From Kitasatospora sp. MMS16-BH015 (GTDB taxonomy: Bacteria; Actinomycetota; Actinomycetes; Streptomycetales; Streptomycetaceae): a DNA stretch of 64,000 bases. The stretch covers positions 1,736,001 to 1,800,000 of the forward strand of contig NZ_CP025394.1 of NCBI RefSeq assembly GCF_002943525.1, written 5' to 3'. A program made the translations under genes and the position numbers. A model generated the notes under the pieces. The model ran no database searches, was not told the DNA's origin, and saw nothing but the letters and a program-made list of their open reading frames with translations. Shown piece by piece: positions 1 through 8,940 of the stretch. Positions within the stretch are counted from its first letter, which is position 1, and each line of letters opens with the position of its first letter.

Positions 1-426
1 GCCGTCCCGGCGGTGGTCACGGCGCCCGGTCCGACGCCCGCGCCCAAGCCGGGCATCACCATCGCGGTGGCGAACGCGGGCGGCCTTGGGCCGATCCTGG
101 TCGACGGGACCGGCCGCACGCTCTACCTCTCCGATGCCGACACCTCGGTCAAGTCCACCTGCGCCGCCGACTGCGCGGCGGCCTGGCCCGCCGTGACCAC
201 GCCCGGGCCGCCGGTCGCGGGGGCCGGTGCGGACCAGGGACTGCTCGGCACCACGCCCCGACCGGACGGCAGCCTCGCGGTGCTCTACAAGGGCCGCCCG
301 CTCTACTACTTCGCCGGTGACAGCGCGCCCGGGGACGTCAACGGGCAGCAGCAGGAGCAGTACGACTCGGTCTGGTACGTCTCGAACGCGACCGGCGACA
401 AGGTCGGCAAGGTAAAGACCGACTGA
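1..426 (+). CDS. Secreted lipoprotein of the COG4315 family, 5' end missing
   Basis: The frame is already open at base 1, so the signal peptide and lipobox lie off the window. The visible 141 residues hold the two repeats of the Lipoprotein_15 (COG4315) family: an aromatic-x-x-x-D element in TLYLSDAD followed by a Cys pair (CAADCAAAWP), and a second copy around PLYYFAGDSAPGDVNG. The family is exported and of unknown biochemical role. A second member lies at 17602-18159 beside an ECF sigma/anti-sigma pair. The stop is TGA at 424-426. Family assignment is good; function is not known. Confidence 0.8.
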   Translation, partial: AVPAVVTAPGPTPAPKPGITIAVANAGGLGPILVDGTGRTLYLSDADTSVKSTCAADCAAAWPAVTTPGPPVAGAGADQGLLGTTPRPDGSLAVLYKGRPLYYFAGDSAPGDVNGQQQEQYDSVWYVSNATGDKVGKVKTD

Positions 427-775
427 CCTGCGGAGCGGTCATCCGCCCGCCGTCTCACCCTGCGACCGGTTGTTGCACTTCCTGAACCATCGACCAACTC
501 CTGCATAATTCTTCACCCAACCCCCGGAATCTCCGCCTGTTCAGCCACATTCTTATACGTTACCCGTATGAACAATCCCATTCAGTCATTCCTCAAGGGA
601 CGCTCAAATACGTCCCGACCTGGGAAGATGACAGACCGCCGACAACCATAACCGGCTCGTGAAAATAGCTCGGAGAATGTAACTATTTAGAATCGGCGCC
701 TGTTGTGGAGCGCCGCGCTGCGCCTAGCCTTGGGCAACTCTCACCACCCCTGCCGTCTTCGAGAGGTCAACCCCC
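427..775. other. 349-bp intergenic region, relatively AT-rich, no convincing gene
   Basis: This gap before the permease is more AT-rich than its surroundings and probably holds its promoter. It contains two inverted repeats: ATACG-N5-CGTAT at 555-569, and AAATAG (663-668) with CTATTT (683-688). A 27-codon ATG reading frame at 568-651 has no ribosome binding site. I found no well-spaced -35/-10 pair. Confidence 0.5.
555..569. promoter_or_regulatory. Inverted repeat ATACG-N5-CGTAT, possible operator
   Basis: ATACGTTACCCGTAT is a perfect 5-bp inverted repeat around a 5-bp spacer, about 210 bp upstream of the permease start. No regulator is encoded next to it, so the partner protein is unknown. 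Confidence 0.3.
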
Positions 776-2434
776 ATGGCTCAGACCGACCAGCTCGTCG
801 TCTCGTCGGACAAATCGCCCACACCAGCCCCAACCGGGGGCAGCAAGCTCCGCCGCGAAGTCGGCCTGATCGGTCTGCTCTGGGCCTCCGTCGGCTCGAT
901 CATCGGGTCCGGCTGGCTGTTCGGCGCCAAGAACGCCGTCGTGGTCGCCGGCCCGGCCGCGATCATCTCCTGGGGCATCGGCGCCGTCGCCATCGCCCTG
1001 CTGGCCTTCGTGCACGCCGAGCTCGGCGGCATGTTCGCCGCCGCCGGCGGCACCGCCCGGTACCCGCACTACACCTTCGGTGGCTGGGCCGGCATGTCCT
1101 TCGGCTGGTTCTCCTGGCTGCAGGCGGCCACCGTGGCCCCGATCGAGGTCGAGGCGATGATCGGCTACGCCGGTCACTGGTCCTTCGCCCAGCACTTCCT
1201 GCACGCCGACGGCACCCTCACCCCCAGCGGGTTCGCCGTCGCCGTGCTGCTGATGGGCGTGTTCGTCGCGGTCAACTTCCTCGGCGTCCGGATCCTGGCC
1301 CTCACCAACTCGATCGCCACCTGGCTGAAGATCGCCGTCCCGCTCGGCACCATCTTCATCCTGGCCGTGACCAACTTCCACGGCTCCAACTTCACCTCGC
1401 ACGGCTTCGCGCCGTTCGGCGCCAAGGGCGTGCTGGCCGCGATCAGCACCAGCGGCATCATCTTCGCGCTGCTCGGCTTCGAGCAGGCCATCCAGCTGAG
1501 CGGCGAGAGCCGCAACCCCAAGCGCGACATCCCGCGCGCGGTGCTCGGCTCGGTCACCATCGGCACCCTGATCTACACCCTGCTGCAGGTGGTCTTCATC
1601 GCCGCGCTGCCCGCCGCCGCCTTCGCGGCCGGCTGGGACAAGCTGGACTTCGCCGGCATCAGCGGCCCGTTCGCCGGTCTGGCCACCGTGGTCGGCCTCG
1701 GCTGGCTGGCGTACGTGCTGTACTTCGACGCCATCGTCTCCCCCGGCGGCACCGGCCTGATCTACACCACCTCCACCTCCCGGATCTCCTACGGCCTGAG
1801 CAAGAACGGCTACGCGCCGCAGCTCTTCGAGCGCACCGACCGCCGGGGCGTGCCGTGGTTCGGCCTGGTGATGTCCTTCGTCACCGGCGTGGTCTGCTTC
1901 CTGCCCTTCCCGAGCTGGCAGCAGCTGGTCTCCTTCATCACCTCCGCCTCGGTGCTGATGTACGCGGGCGCCCCGCTGGCCTTCGGCGCCCTGCGGGCCC
2001 GGCTGCCCGAGCGCGAGCGCTCCTACCGCCTGCCGGCCGGCGGCGTGGTGGCCCCGCTCTCCTTCGTGGTGGCCAGCCTGATCATCTACTGGTCCGGCTG
2101 GGACATCCTGATGCGCCTGGGCTTCGCGATCCTGCTCGGTTACCTACTGCTCGGCGGCTACGCGGCCTACGCAATCCACAAGAAGCTGGCGAACGCGCCC
2201 CGGCTGGACTGGAAGGCGGCCCGCTGGCTGCCGGTCTACCTGATCGGCATGGGCCTGATCTCCTGGCAGGGCGGCTTCGGCGGCACCGGCCACATCCCGC
2301 TCTGGTGGGACATGGCCCTGATCGCGGCCTTCGCCACCGCCATCTACTACTGGGCGGTCAACTCGGCCCTGTCGGCCGAGGAGATCGAGCGCAACGTCGA
2401 CGAGGTCGACGTGGTGGACGCCGGCGGCCACTGA
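776..2434 (+). CDS. APC-family amino acid permease
   Basis: The 552-residue integral membrane protein has about 12 hydrophobic segments. Near its N-terminus it carries the APC-superfamily helix 1 signature [13 protein letters not shown], followed by the helix 2 region. APC permeases take up amino acids or related amines by proton or sodium symport or by exchange; the substrate cannot be read from the sequence. The start is ATG 776, preceded by GAGAGG at 761-766. The gene stands alone between an AT-rich upstream gap and a strong hairpin at 2481-2516. The length is at the upper end for the family because of short extensions at both termini. Confidence 0.88.
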   Translation: MAQTDQLVVSSDKSPTPAPTGGSKLRREVGLIGLLWASVGSIIGSGWLFGAKNAVVVAGPAAIISWGIGAVAIALLAFVHAELGGMFAAAGGTARYPHYTFGGWAGMSFGWFSWLQAATVAPIEVEAMIGYAGHWSFAQHFLHADGTLTPSGFAVAVLLMGVFVAVNFLGVRILALTNSIATWLKIAVPLGTIFILAVTNFHGSNFTSHGFAPFGAKGVLAAISTSGIIFALLGFEQAIQLSGESRNPKRDIPRAVLGSVTIGTLIYTLLQVVFIAALPAAAFAAGWDKLDFAGISGPFAGLATVVGLGWLAYVLYFDAIVSPGGTGLIYTTSTSRISYGLSKNGYAPQLFERTDRRGVPWFGLVMSFVTGVVCFLPFPSWQQLVSFITSASVLMYAGAPLAFGALRARLPERERSYRLPAGGVVAPLSFVVASLIIYWSGWDILMRLGFAILLGYLLLGGYAAYAIHKKLANAPRLDWKAARWLPVYLIGMGLISWQGGFGGTGHIPLWWDMALIAAFATAIYYWAVNSALSAEEIERNVDEVDVVDAGGH

Positions 2435-2480
2435 TCACCCCGATCATCCGCTGAGGGCGTGTCCTACGGGTCACGTCGGA

Positions 2481-2516
2481 GGGCCCCGCCGGGCGGCAGT
2501 ACGCCGGGCGGGGCCC
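2481..2516 (+). terminator. Rho-independent-type hairpin after the permease
   Basis: GGGCCCCGCC (2481-2490) pairs perfectly with GGCGGGGCCC (2507-2516). An inner GGCG/CGCC pair (2492-2495 and 2502-2505) extends the stem. There is no U-tract, as is common in streptomycetes. Confidence 0.6.
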
Positions 2517-2621
2517 CTGCGGTTGTGGGCGGGCGTGGACGGTGATTCAGTCGGAAGCGGCCGCAGCGGAGCGCCCGCTGCCCCCTGGTACCTCCCCGTA
2601 CCGCTAGGAGGCCCTCCCACC

Positions 2622-4076
2622 ATGTCCGATGCACACGTGCCGTACACCACCAACAACGCCGGTGTCCCGGTCGAGAGCGACTCGGATTCGCTGACCGCCG
2701 GCGCCGTCGGCCCGATCCTGCTGCACGACCACTACCTGATCGAGAAGATGGCGCAGTTCAACCGCGAACGCGTCCCCGAGCGGGTCGTCCACGCCAAGGG
2801 GGGCGGCGCGTACGGCGTCTTCGAGACCACCGGGGACGTCTCCGCCTACACCAAGGCGGATCTCTTCCAGCCCGGCAAGAGCTGCGAGATGCTGGCCCGG
2901 TTCTCCACCGTGGCGGGCGAGTTGGGCACCCCGGACAGCTGGCGCGACCCGCGCGGCTTCGCGCTGAAGTTCTACACCGAGCAGGGCAACTACGACCTGG
3001 TCGGCAACAACACCCCGGTCTTCTTCGTCCGTGACCCGATCAAGTTCCAGGACTTCATCCGCTCGCAGAAGCGCCGCCCCGACACCCACCTGCGCGACAA
3101 CGACATGCAGTGGGACTTCTGGACGCTCACCCCCGAATCCGCCCACCAGGTCACCTGGTTGATGGGCGACCGGGGCATCCCGAAGACCTGGCGGCACATG
3201 AACGGCTACGGCTCGCACACCTACCAGTGGGTCAACGCGGCCGGCGAGCGGTTCTGGGTCAAGTACCACTTCAAGACCGACCAGGGCATCGAGTTCCTCA
3301 CCCAGGCCGATGCCGACCACCTCGCCGGAGTAGACCCGGACGCCCACCTGCGGGACCTCTACACCGCCATCGAGCGTGGCGAGCACCCGAGTTGGACACT
3401 CCAGGTGCAGATCATGCCGTACGAGGAGGCCTGGAGCTACCGCTTCAACCCCTTCGACCTGACCAAGGTCTGGCCGCACGCGGACTACCCGCCGATCGAG
3501 GTCGGGCGGATGACGCTCAACCGCAACCCCGACAACTACCACGTGCACATCGAGCAGGCCGCCTTCGAGCCCTCCAACCTGGTGCCCGGCATCGGTGTCT
3601 CGCCGGACAAGATGCTGCTCGGGCGGATCTTCTCCTACCCGGACACCCACCGCTACCGGATCGGGCCCAACTACGCCCAGCTGCCGCCGAACCGGGCGCA
3701 CGTGCCGGTGCACTCCTACAGCAAGGACGGCCCGATGCGCTTCGACGCCTCCCGGGCCACCACGCCGTACGCGCCCAACTCCCACGGCGGCCCGGCGGCC
3801 CAGCCGGAGCTCTGGGGCGCGCCGCTCGGCTGGGACGTGCAGGGGCAGATGGTGCGCGAGGCCTACCCGCTGCACGCCGAGGACGACGACTGGGGGCAGG
3901 CCGGCACGCTGGTCCGCCAGGTGATGGACGACGCGGCCCGCGAGCGGCTGGTCGCCAACGTCTCCGGGCACCTGCTGAACGGGGTCTCCGCCCCGGTCCT
4001 GGAGCGGGCCTTCCAGTACTGGCGCAACATCGACAAGGAGACCGGCGACCGGATCGCCGCCCGGGTCAAGGGGTAG
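2622..4076 (+). CDS. katA: Catalase, clade 3 small-subunit haem type
   Basis: This 484-residue cytoplasmic catalase disproportionates hydrogen peroxide to water and oxygen. The catalytic His57 lies in [12 protein letters not shown] and the distal Asn130 in [12 protein letters not shown]. The proximal haem ligand Tyr339 lies in [17 protein letters not shown], which matches the RxFxYxDTxxxR signature. The length of about 480 residues and the C-terminal region fit NADPH-binding clade 3 enzymes. The start is fixed by AGGAGG at 2606-2611, ten bases before ATG 2622; an in-frame extension further upstream lacks this. No CatR/FurA gene is adjacent. The gene is monocistronic, ending at a strong hairpin (4093-4122). 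Confidence 0.96.
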   Translation: MSDAHVPYTTNNAGVPVESDSDSLTAGAVGPILLHDHYLIEKMAQFNRERVPERVVHAKGGGAYGVFETTGDVSAYTKADLFQPGKSCEMLARFSTVAGELGTPDSWRDPRGFALKFYTEQGNYDLVGNNTPVFFVRDPIKFQDFIRSQKRRPDTHLRDNDMQWDFWTLTPESAHQVTWLMGDRGIPKTWRHMNGYGSHTYQWVNAAGERFWVKYHFKTDQGIEFLTQADADHLAGVDPDAHLRDLYTAIERGEHPSWTLQVQIMPYEEAWSYRFNPFDLTKVWPHADYPPIEVGRMTLNRNPDNYHVHIEQAAFEPSNLVPGIGVSPDKMLLGRIFSYPDTHRYRIGPNYAQLPPNRAHVPVHSYSKDGPMRFDASRATTPYAPNSHGGPAAQPELWGAPLGWDVQGQMVREAYPLHAEDDDWGQAGTLVRQVMDDAARERLVANVSGHLLNGVSAPVLERAFQYWRNIDKETGDRIAARVKG

Positions 4077-4092
4077 CACTCCCCGGGGTACC

Positions 4093-4122
4093 GAAGGGGC
4101 GCGGGTCTTCCCGCGCCCCTTC
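4093..4122 (+). terminator. Strong hairpin terminator after the catalase gene
   Basis: GAAGGGGCGCGGG (4093-4105) and CCCGCGCCCCTTC (4110-4122) form a perfect 13-bp stem with a 4-base loop. Confidence 0.8.
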
Positions 4123-4199
4123 CGGCTGCCCGCGCCAGGTCCGGGCGCCCGCGCCCCGTCCGGCTGCCCGCGCGCCCTCCGGGGCGATGGCCGGGGACG

Positions 4200-4242
4200 T
4201 TGACAAGGGAGTGGGGCGCGAGGAAGCTAAGCAAGCGCTTAG
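4200..4242 (+). promoter_or_regulatory. Promoter and TetR-type operator of the kinase/acyl-CoA dehydrogenase operon
   Basis: A consensus -35 TTGACA (4200-4205) is followed after 17 bp by a weak -10 (GAAGCT, 4223-4228). The inverted repeat CTAAGCAAGCGCTTAG (4227-4242) overlaps the end of the -10. The same 16-mer lies upstream of the convergent SDR operon at 11456-11471, in the same orientation to transcription and at the same 21-bp distance from its own TTGACA. The neighbouring TetR protein (11534-12166) is the obvious candidate to bind it. Repression by steric block is inferred from the position. Confidence 0.75.
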
Positions 4243-4300
4243 TCAGCACCCGTCGCACCGATCCGACGCCCCACCCCGTCGCGCCGACCCCGAGGACGCC

Positions 4301-5332
4301 ATGAGTGACGACCGCCCCGCCGACCCGCCCGGCCTGGACCTCGCCGGGGTCCGGGCCCACCTGGACGCCGAGCTCCCCGGCCTGGTGCGCGGGCCGCTCA
4401 CCGCCCGGCTGCTCGAGGGCGGCCGGTCGAACCTCACCTACCTGATCGAGGACGGCCACTCCCGCTGGGTGCTCCGGCGCCCGCCGCTCGGCCACGTACT
4501 CGCCACCGCCCACGACATGGCCCGCGAGCACCGGGTGCAGAGCGCCCTCCACCCCACCGGCTTCCCGGTGCCCCGCCCCCTGCTGCTGGTCGAGGACCCG
4601 GCCGTCACCGGCGCACCCTGCTATCTGATGGAGTACGTCGAGGGCACCCCGCACCGGGACGCCGCCGCGCTGGCCGCCCTCGGCGAGCCGCGGGTGCACG
4701 CGCTCGGCCTGCACCTGACCGAGACCCTGGTCCGGCTGCACGCGATCGACCCGGCCGCCGCCGGGCTGGCCGACTTCGGCCGACCCGAGGGCTTCCTGGA
4801 GCGGCAACTGCGCCGCTGGAGCAAGCAGTTGGACGCCAGTCGGAGCCGCGAGCTGCCCGGCCTGGACGAGCTGCGCGAACGGCTGGCCGAGTCGCTGCCC
4901 ACCTCCCCCACGCCCACCCTGGTGCACGGCGACTACCGGCTGGACAACGTGCTGGTCGGCCCGGACGACCGGATCCAGGCCGTGCTCGACTGGGAGATGT
5001 CCACCCTCGGCGACCCGCTCACCGACCTCGGCCTGCTGGTGATGTACACCGAGCTGGCCCGCCAGTACGACGGCATCCTGCCCGGCGCTGCGCTCGCCCC
5101 CGGCTTCCCCACCACCGCCGAGCTGGTCGCCCACTACGCCAAGGGATCCGGCCGGGACGTGGCCGCGCTCGGCTGGTACGTCGGCTTCGCCTCGTTCAAG
5201 CTCGCCGTGGTGCTCGAAGGCATCCACTACCGGTACGGCCAGGGCGGCACGGTCGGTGCGGGCTTCGACCGGGTCGGCGAACTCGTGCCGCTCTTCGTCC
5301 GGTTCGGCCTCACCTCGCTGAAGGAGCACTGA
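4301..5332 (+). CDS. APH-fold kinase of the ACAD10/11 kinase-domain type
   Basis: The 343-residue protein has the aminoglycoside-phosphotransferase fold. The catalytic loop HGDYRLDN starts at His209 with Asp211 as presumed base, and the metal-binding Asp230 lies in LDWEMSTLGDP. The closest match I recognise is the kinase domain of ACAD10/ACAD11, not an antibiotic-resistance enzyme. By that analogy, and by analogy with LvaA of Pseudomonas levulinate catabolism, it would phosphorylate the 4-hydroxyl of a 4-hydroxyacyl-CoA. The start is ATG 4301 with GAGGA at 4292-4296. It overlaps the next gene by one base (TGATG), so the two are translationally coupled. The substrate is inferred. Confidence 0.8.
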   Translation: MSDDRPADPPGLDLAGVRAHLDAELPGLVRGPLTARLLEGGRSNLTYLIEDGHSRWVLRRPPLGHVLATAHDMAREHRVQSALHPTGFPVPRPLLLVEDPAVTGAPCYLMEYVEGTPHRDAAALAALGEPRVHALGLHLTETLVRLHAIDPAAAGLADFGRPEGFLERQLRRWSKQLDASRSRELPGLDELRERLAESLPTSPTPTLVHGDYRLDNVLVGPDDRIQAVLDWEMSTLGDPLTDLGLLVMYTELARQYDGILPGAALAPGFPTTAELVAHYAKGSGRDVAALGWYVGFASFKLAVVLEGIHYRYGQGGTVGAGFDRVGELVPLFVRFGLTSLKEH

Positions 5333-6552
5333 TGGACTTCGGGTACGACACCCGCACCGAGGAGCTGCGCGGGCAGCTGCAAGCCTTCCTCGCCGAGCAC
5401 GTCTACCCGGCCGAGCCGGTGCTCGCCGCCCAACTCGCCGACCCGGCACGGCCGGAGTGGTCGGTGCCGCCGGTGGTCGCCGAGCTTCGCGCCGAGGCCA
5501 AGGCGCGCGGACTCTGGAACCTCTTCCTCCCGGGCGAGGTGGGCGCCGGTCTGACCAACCTCCAGTACGCGCCGCTGGCCGAGCTCACCGGCCGCTCGAT
5601 CCTGCTCGCCCCGGCCGCCCTCAACTGCGCCGCCCCCGACACCGGGAACATGGAGCTGCTGGCCGAGTTCGGCTCCCCCGAGCAGCGCGCGCAGTGGCTG
5701 GAGCCGCTGCTCGACGGCACCATCCGCTCCGCCTTCGCGATGACCGAGCCCGAGGTGGCCTCCTCCGACGCCACCAACATCACCACCCGGATCGAGCGGG
5801 ACGGCGCGGACTACCTGGTCACCGGCCGCAAGTGGTACATCACCGGCGCGATGAACCCGGACTGCAAGATCCTGATCGTGATGGGCAAGACCGACCCGAC
5901 GGCCGAGCCGCACCGGCAGCAGAGCATGATCCTGGTGCCGCGCGACACCCCGGGCGTGACCATCCGCCGCGGCATGACCGTCTTCGGCTACCAGGACGCG
6001 GACCACGGCGGCCACGCCGAGATCACCTTCGAGGGCGTCCGGGTGCCCGCCGCCAACCTGATCGGCGGCGAGGGCGACGGGTTCGCGATCGCCCAGGCCC
6101 GGCTCGGCCCCGGCCGGATCCACCACTGCATGCGGGCGATCGGGATCGCCGAGCGGGCCCTGGAGTTGATGTGCCGTCGGGTCAGTGAGCGGGTCGCCTT
6201 CGGCAAGCCGCTGGCCGAGCAGGGTGTGGTGCAGGACTGGATCGCCGAATCCCGGGTGCGGATCGAGCAGGCCCGCCTGCTGGTGCTCAAGACCGCCTGG
6301 CTGATGGACACCGTCGGCAACCGCGGCGCCCACACCGAGATCCAGGCCATCAAGATCGCCGTCCCGGCGACGGTGGAGTGGATCCTCGACAAGGCCGTCC
6401 AGGCGCACGGCGCCGCCGGCGTCAGCCAGGACACACCGCTGGCCCAACTCTGGGCGGGCAACCGCACCTTGCGGCTGGCCGACGGCCCGGACGAGGTGCA
6501 CAAGCGCTCGCTGGCCCGCCGCGAGCTCCGCCGCCAGACCAAGGAGGGCTGA
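5332..6552 (+). CDS. Acyl-CoA dehydrogenase, ACAD10/11 dehydrogenase-domain type
   Basis: This 406-residue flavoprotein has the full acyl-CoA dehydrogenase fold: an N-terminal helical part, a middle beta domain around AFAMTEPEVASSDATN, and a C-terminal helical domain. Near the end it reads LADGPDEVH, with Asp where most family members have a catalytic Glu; this is the ACAD11-type ending. In ACAD11 the kinase and dehydrogenase are fused; here they are consecutive genes with a one-base overlap and AAGGAG before ATG 5332. The expected role is to process the 4-phosphoacyl-CoA made by the kinase towards a 3-hydroxyacyl-CoA. That reaction is inferred from the family, not visible here. Confidence 0.85.
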   Translation: MDFGYDTRTEELRGQLQAFLAEHVYPAEPVLAAQLADPARPEWSVPPVVAELRAEAKARGLWNLFLPGEVGAGLTNLQYAPLAELTGRSILLAPAALNCAAPDTGNMELLAEFGSPEQRAQWLEPLLDGTIRSAFAMTEPEVASSDATNITTRIERDGADYLVTGRKWYITGAMNPDCKILIVMGKTDPTAEPHRQQSMILVPRDTPGVTIRRGMTVFGYQDADHGGHAEITFEGVRVPAANLIGGEGDGFAIAQARLGPGRIHHCMRAIGIAERALELMCRRVSERVAFGKPLAEQGVVQDWIAESRVRIEQARLLVLKTAWLMDTVGNRGAHTEIQAIKIAVPATVEWILDKAVQAHGAAGVSQDTPLAQLWAGNRTLRLADGPDEVHKRSLARRELRRQTKEG

Positions 6553-6553
6553 C

Positions 6554-7726
6554 ATGGACCTCCTTGGTCGTGTCCGCGCCCTGCTCGCCGACCACCCGCC
6601 GGCCGGGACGGCACCGCTCGACTTCCTCCGGGCCCGCTTCGACGCGGGTCTGGCCTGGGTGCACTTCCCGGTCGGCCTCGGCGGGCTCGGCCTGGCCCGC
6701 TCCGAACAGGCCGTGTTGGAAGCCGAGTTGGCCGCCGCCGGTGCGCCCGACAACAACCCGCGCCGGATCGGCATCGGCCTCGGCATGGCCGCCCCCACCA
6801 TCCTGCGCTACGGCACCGAGGAGCAGAAGGCCCGCTTCCTGCGCCCGCTCTGGACCGGCGAGGAGGTCTGGTGCCAGCTCTTCAGCGAGCCCGGCGCCGG
6901 CTCCGACCTCGCCGCGCTGGCCGCCCGGGCGGTGCTCGGCGAGGACGGGGTCTGGACGGTGGACGGACAGAAGGTGTGGACCTCCACCGCCCACACCGCG
7001 CGCTGGGCCATCCTGCTGGCCCGCACCGACCCGGCCGTGCCCAAGCACCGAGGCATCACCTACTTCGTCTGCGACATGACCGACCCCGGCGTGGAGGTCC
7101 GCCCGCTGCGCCAGATCACCGGCGAGGCCGAGTTCAACGAGGTCTTCCTGACCGGCGTCCGGATCCCCGACGCCCACCGCCTGGGCGCCGTCGGCGAGGG
7201 CTGGCAGGTCGCCCAGACCACCCTCAACAACGAGCGGGTGGCGATCGGCGGCCAGGCCGCCCCGCGCGAGAGCGGCATGATCGGCGTGGTGGCCGAAGTC
7301 TGGCGCAACCGGCCCGAGTTGCGCACCCCTGAGCTGCACCAGCGGCTGCTCAAGGGCTGGGCCGACGCGGAGGTCGTCCGCCTCACCGGCGAACGCCTGC
7401 GCCAGCAGCTAGCCCTGGGCCAACCCGGCCCGGAGGGCGCCGCGATGAAGCTCGCCTTCGCCCGGCTGGCCCAGGAGTTGAGCAGCCTGGAGCTGGAACT
7501 CCTCGGCGAGGAGGGCCTGCACTACGACGACTGGACGATGACCCGCCCCGAGGTCGTCGACTTCACCGGCCGCGAGGCCGGCTACCGCTACCTGCGCGCC
7601 AAGGGCAACTCGATCGAGGGCGGCACCTCGGAGATCCTGCGCAACATCATCGCCGAACGGGTGCTCGGCCTGCCCGCCGAACCGCGCGCCGACAAGGACC
7701 TGCCCTGGAAGGACGTGCCCCGGTGA
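6554..7726 (+). CDS. Acyl-CoA dehydrogenase, probable alpha subunit of a paired enzyme
   Basis: The 390-residue protein has the FAD and substrate motif LFSEPGAGSDLAALA in the middle domain and the C-terminal EGGTSEILRNIIAERVLGLP motif of actinobacterial FadE proteins. It begins one base after the previous stop, with AAGGAGG upstream of ATG 6554, and overlaps the next dehydrogenase gene by 4 bases (GTGA). Paired, tightly coupled FadE genes often encode alpha2beta2 enzymes, as in mycobacterial sterol side-chain degradation, and this gene fits the alpha partner. The acyl-CoA substrate is unknown; the operon suggests an unusual, possibly branched or hydroxylated, chain. Confidence 0.85.
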   Translation: MDLLGRVRALLADHPPAGTAPLDFLRARFDAGLAWVHFPVGLGGLGLARSEQAVLEAELAAAGAPDNNPRRIGIGLGMAAPTILRYGTEEQKARFLRPLWTGEEVWCQLFSEPGAGSDLAALAARAVLGEDGVWTVDGQKVWTSTAHTARWAILLARTDPAVPKHRGITYFVCDMTDPGVEVRPLRQITGEAEFNEVFLTGVRIPDAHRLGAVGEGWQVAQTTLNNERVAIGGQAAPRESGMIGVVAEVWRNRPELRTPELHQRLLKGWADAEVVRLTGERLRQQLALGQPGPEGAAMKLAFARLAQELSSLELELLGEEGLHYDDWTMTRPEVVDFTGREAGYRYLRAKGNSIEGGTSEILRNIIAERVLGLPAEPRADKDLPWKDVPR

Positions 7727-8841
7727 CCCCCGATCTCCCGACCCCCGACCTGCTCTACTCGGAGGTCGAGGAGGAACTGCGCGCGAGCGTAAGGTCCCTG
7801 CTCGACCACCACTGCCGGCCGAACGCCGTGCTGGCCCGCTGCGAGGGCGACCAGCCCTACGACCTCGCCCTCTGGGCCACCCTGGCCGGGCAGTTGGGCC
7901 TGGCCGGCCTGGCCGTACCCGAGGAGCACGGCGGCGCCGGCGCGGGCCCCCGCGAAGTCGCGGTGGTCCTGGAGGAGTTGGGCCGCCGGGTCGCTCCGGT
8001 GCCGTACCTCGGCAGTGCGGTGCTGGCCACCACGGCGCTGATCGCCTGCGGAGCGGCCGAGGCCCTGCCCGAACTGGCCTCGGGCACCCGGCGGGCAGCG
8101 CTGGCCGTGCCGTTCACCACGGCGCCCGGGGCAGCCTTCCCGACCGCCGTCACGGCCGAGGCCGGCACGCTGACCGGACGGGTCACCTCCGTCGCGGACG
8201 GGTCGGTGGCCGACCTGCTGGTCGTCCCCGCCATCGGGACCGACGGGCCCGGCCTCTACGCCGTCGAAGTGGGCGGAGCCGGAGTCGAGGTGGTGCGGCG
8301 GACCTCGCTCGACCTGACCCGGCCGGTGGCCGACGTGATCCTGGCGGGCGCGGCGGCCCGGCGGTTGGCCGAGGCGGAGACGGCGGTCGCGGCGCTCGAC
8401 CGGGCCCTGCTCACGGGTGCGGGCCTGCTCGCCTCCGAGCAACTCGGCGTGGCGGAGTGGTGCCTGACCACCACGGTGGCCTACCTGAAGGAACGGCGGC
8501 AGTTCGCAAGGCCGTTGGGCTCCTTCCAGGCGCTCAAGCACCGGCTGGCCGACCTGTGGCTGGAGACGGTCGGGGCAAGGGCGGCGGCGCGGTACGCGGC
8601 CGACGCGCTGGCCTCCGGCAGCCCGGACGCGGCGGTGGCGGTGGCGCTGGCCCAGTCGCACTGCGGGGCACTCGCCGTACGGGCGGCCGAGGAGTGCATC
8701 CAGCTGCACGGCGGCATCGGGATGACCTGGGAGCACCCGGCCCACCTCTACCTGAAGCGGGCCAAGGCCGACCAACTCGCTTTGGGTACACCGGGTTTCC
8801 ATCGAGCGGCGCTCGCCGAATTGGTGGCGCTCGGGGCGTGA
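7723..8841 (+). CDS. Acyl-CoA dehydrogenase, probable beta subunit of a paired enzyme
   Basis: This 372-residue acyl-CoA dehydrogenase homologue starts at GTG 7723 and overlaps the stop of the preceding gene by four bases. Its C-terminus carries QLHGGIGMTWEHPAHLYLKRA, typical of the second member of actinobacterial FadE pairs, and it lacks the GGTSEI ending of its neighbour. The middle domain is more divergent than that of the two preceding dehydrogenases. It is last in the plus-strand operon and ends just before a long two-way hairpin at 8848-8919. Heteromer formation with the product of 6554-7726 is inferred from gene order and family precedent. Confidence 0.83.
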   Translation: MTPDLPTPDLLYSEVEEELRASVRSLLDHHCRPNAVLARCEGDQPYDLALWATLAGQLGLAGLAVPEEHGGAGAGPREVAVVLEELGRRVAPVPYLGSAVLATTALIACGAAEALPELASGTRRAALAVPFTTAPGAAFPTAVTAEAGTLTGRVTSVADGSVADLLVVPAIGTDGPGLYAVEVGGAGVEVVRRTSLDLTRPVADVILAGAAARRLAEAETAVAALDRALLTGAGLLASEQLGVAEWCLTTTVAYLKERRQFARPLGSFQALKHRLADLWLETVGARAAARYAADALASGSPDAAVAVALAQSHCGALAVRAAEECIQLHGGIGMTWEHPAHLYLKRAKADQLALGTPGFHRAALAELVALGA

Positions 8842-8847
8842 ACCACT

Positions 8848-8919
8848 GGGGGCGCGGGGAACTGCGCGATCAACCGTCCACGTACGTAGTGGGCTGGTCG
8901 CGCAGTTCGCCGCGCCCCC
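8848..8919. terminator. Two-way terminator between convergent operons
   Basis: Arms of 22 bases at 8848-8869 and 8898-8919 are complementary with a single mismatch and enclose 28 bases. The loop itself contains CCAC/GTGG arms. The left arm begins GGGGGCGCGGGGAACTGC, a sequence type seen often in streptomycete intergenic hairpins. Confidence 0.75.
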
Positions 8920-8940
8920 GGCATGCTGCCCCAGTAATGG

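Noticed and set aside
568..651. A 27-codon ATG reading frame upstream of the first APC permease, as a possible leader peptide
   Set aside because: It has no ribosome binding site, no codon bias like its neighbours, and no run of regulatory codons.
4301..5332. Aminoglycoside resistance by the APH-fold kinase
   Set aside because: Its loop sequence and its place next to an ACAD11-like dehydrogenase point to acyl-CoA metabolism, and no resistance genes are near.
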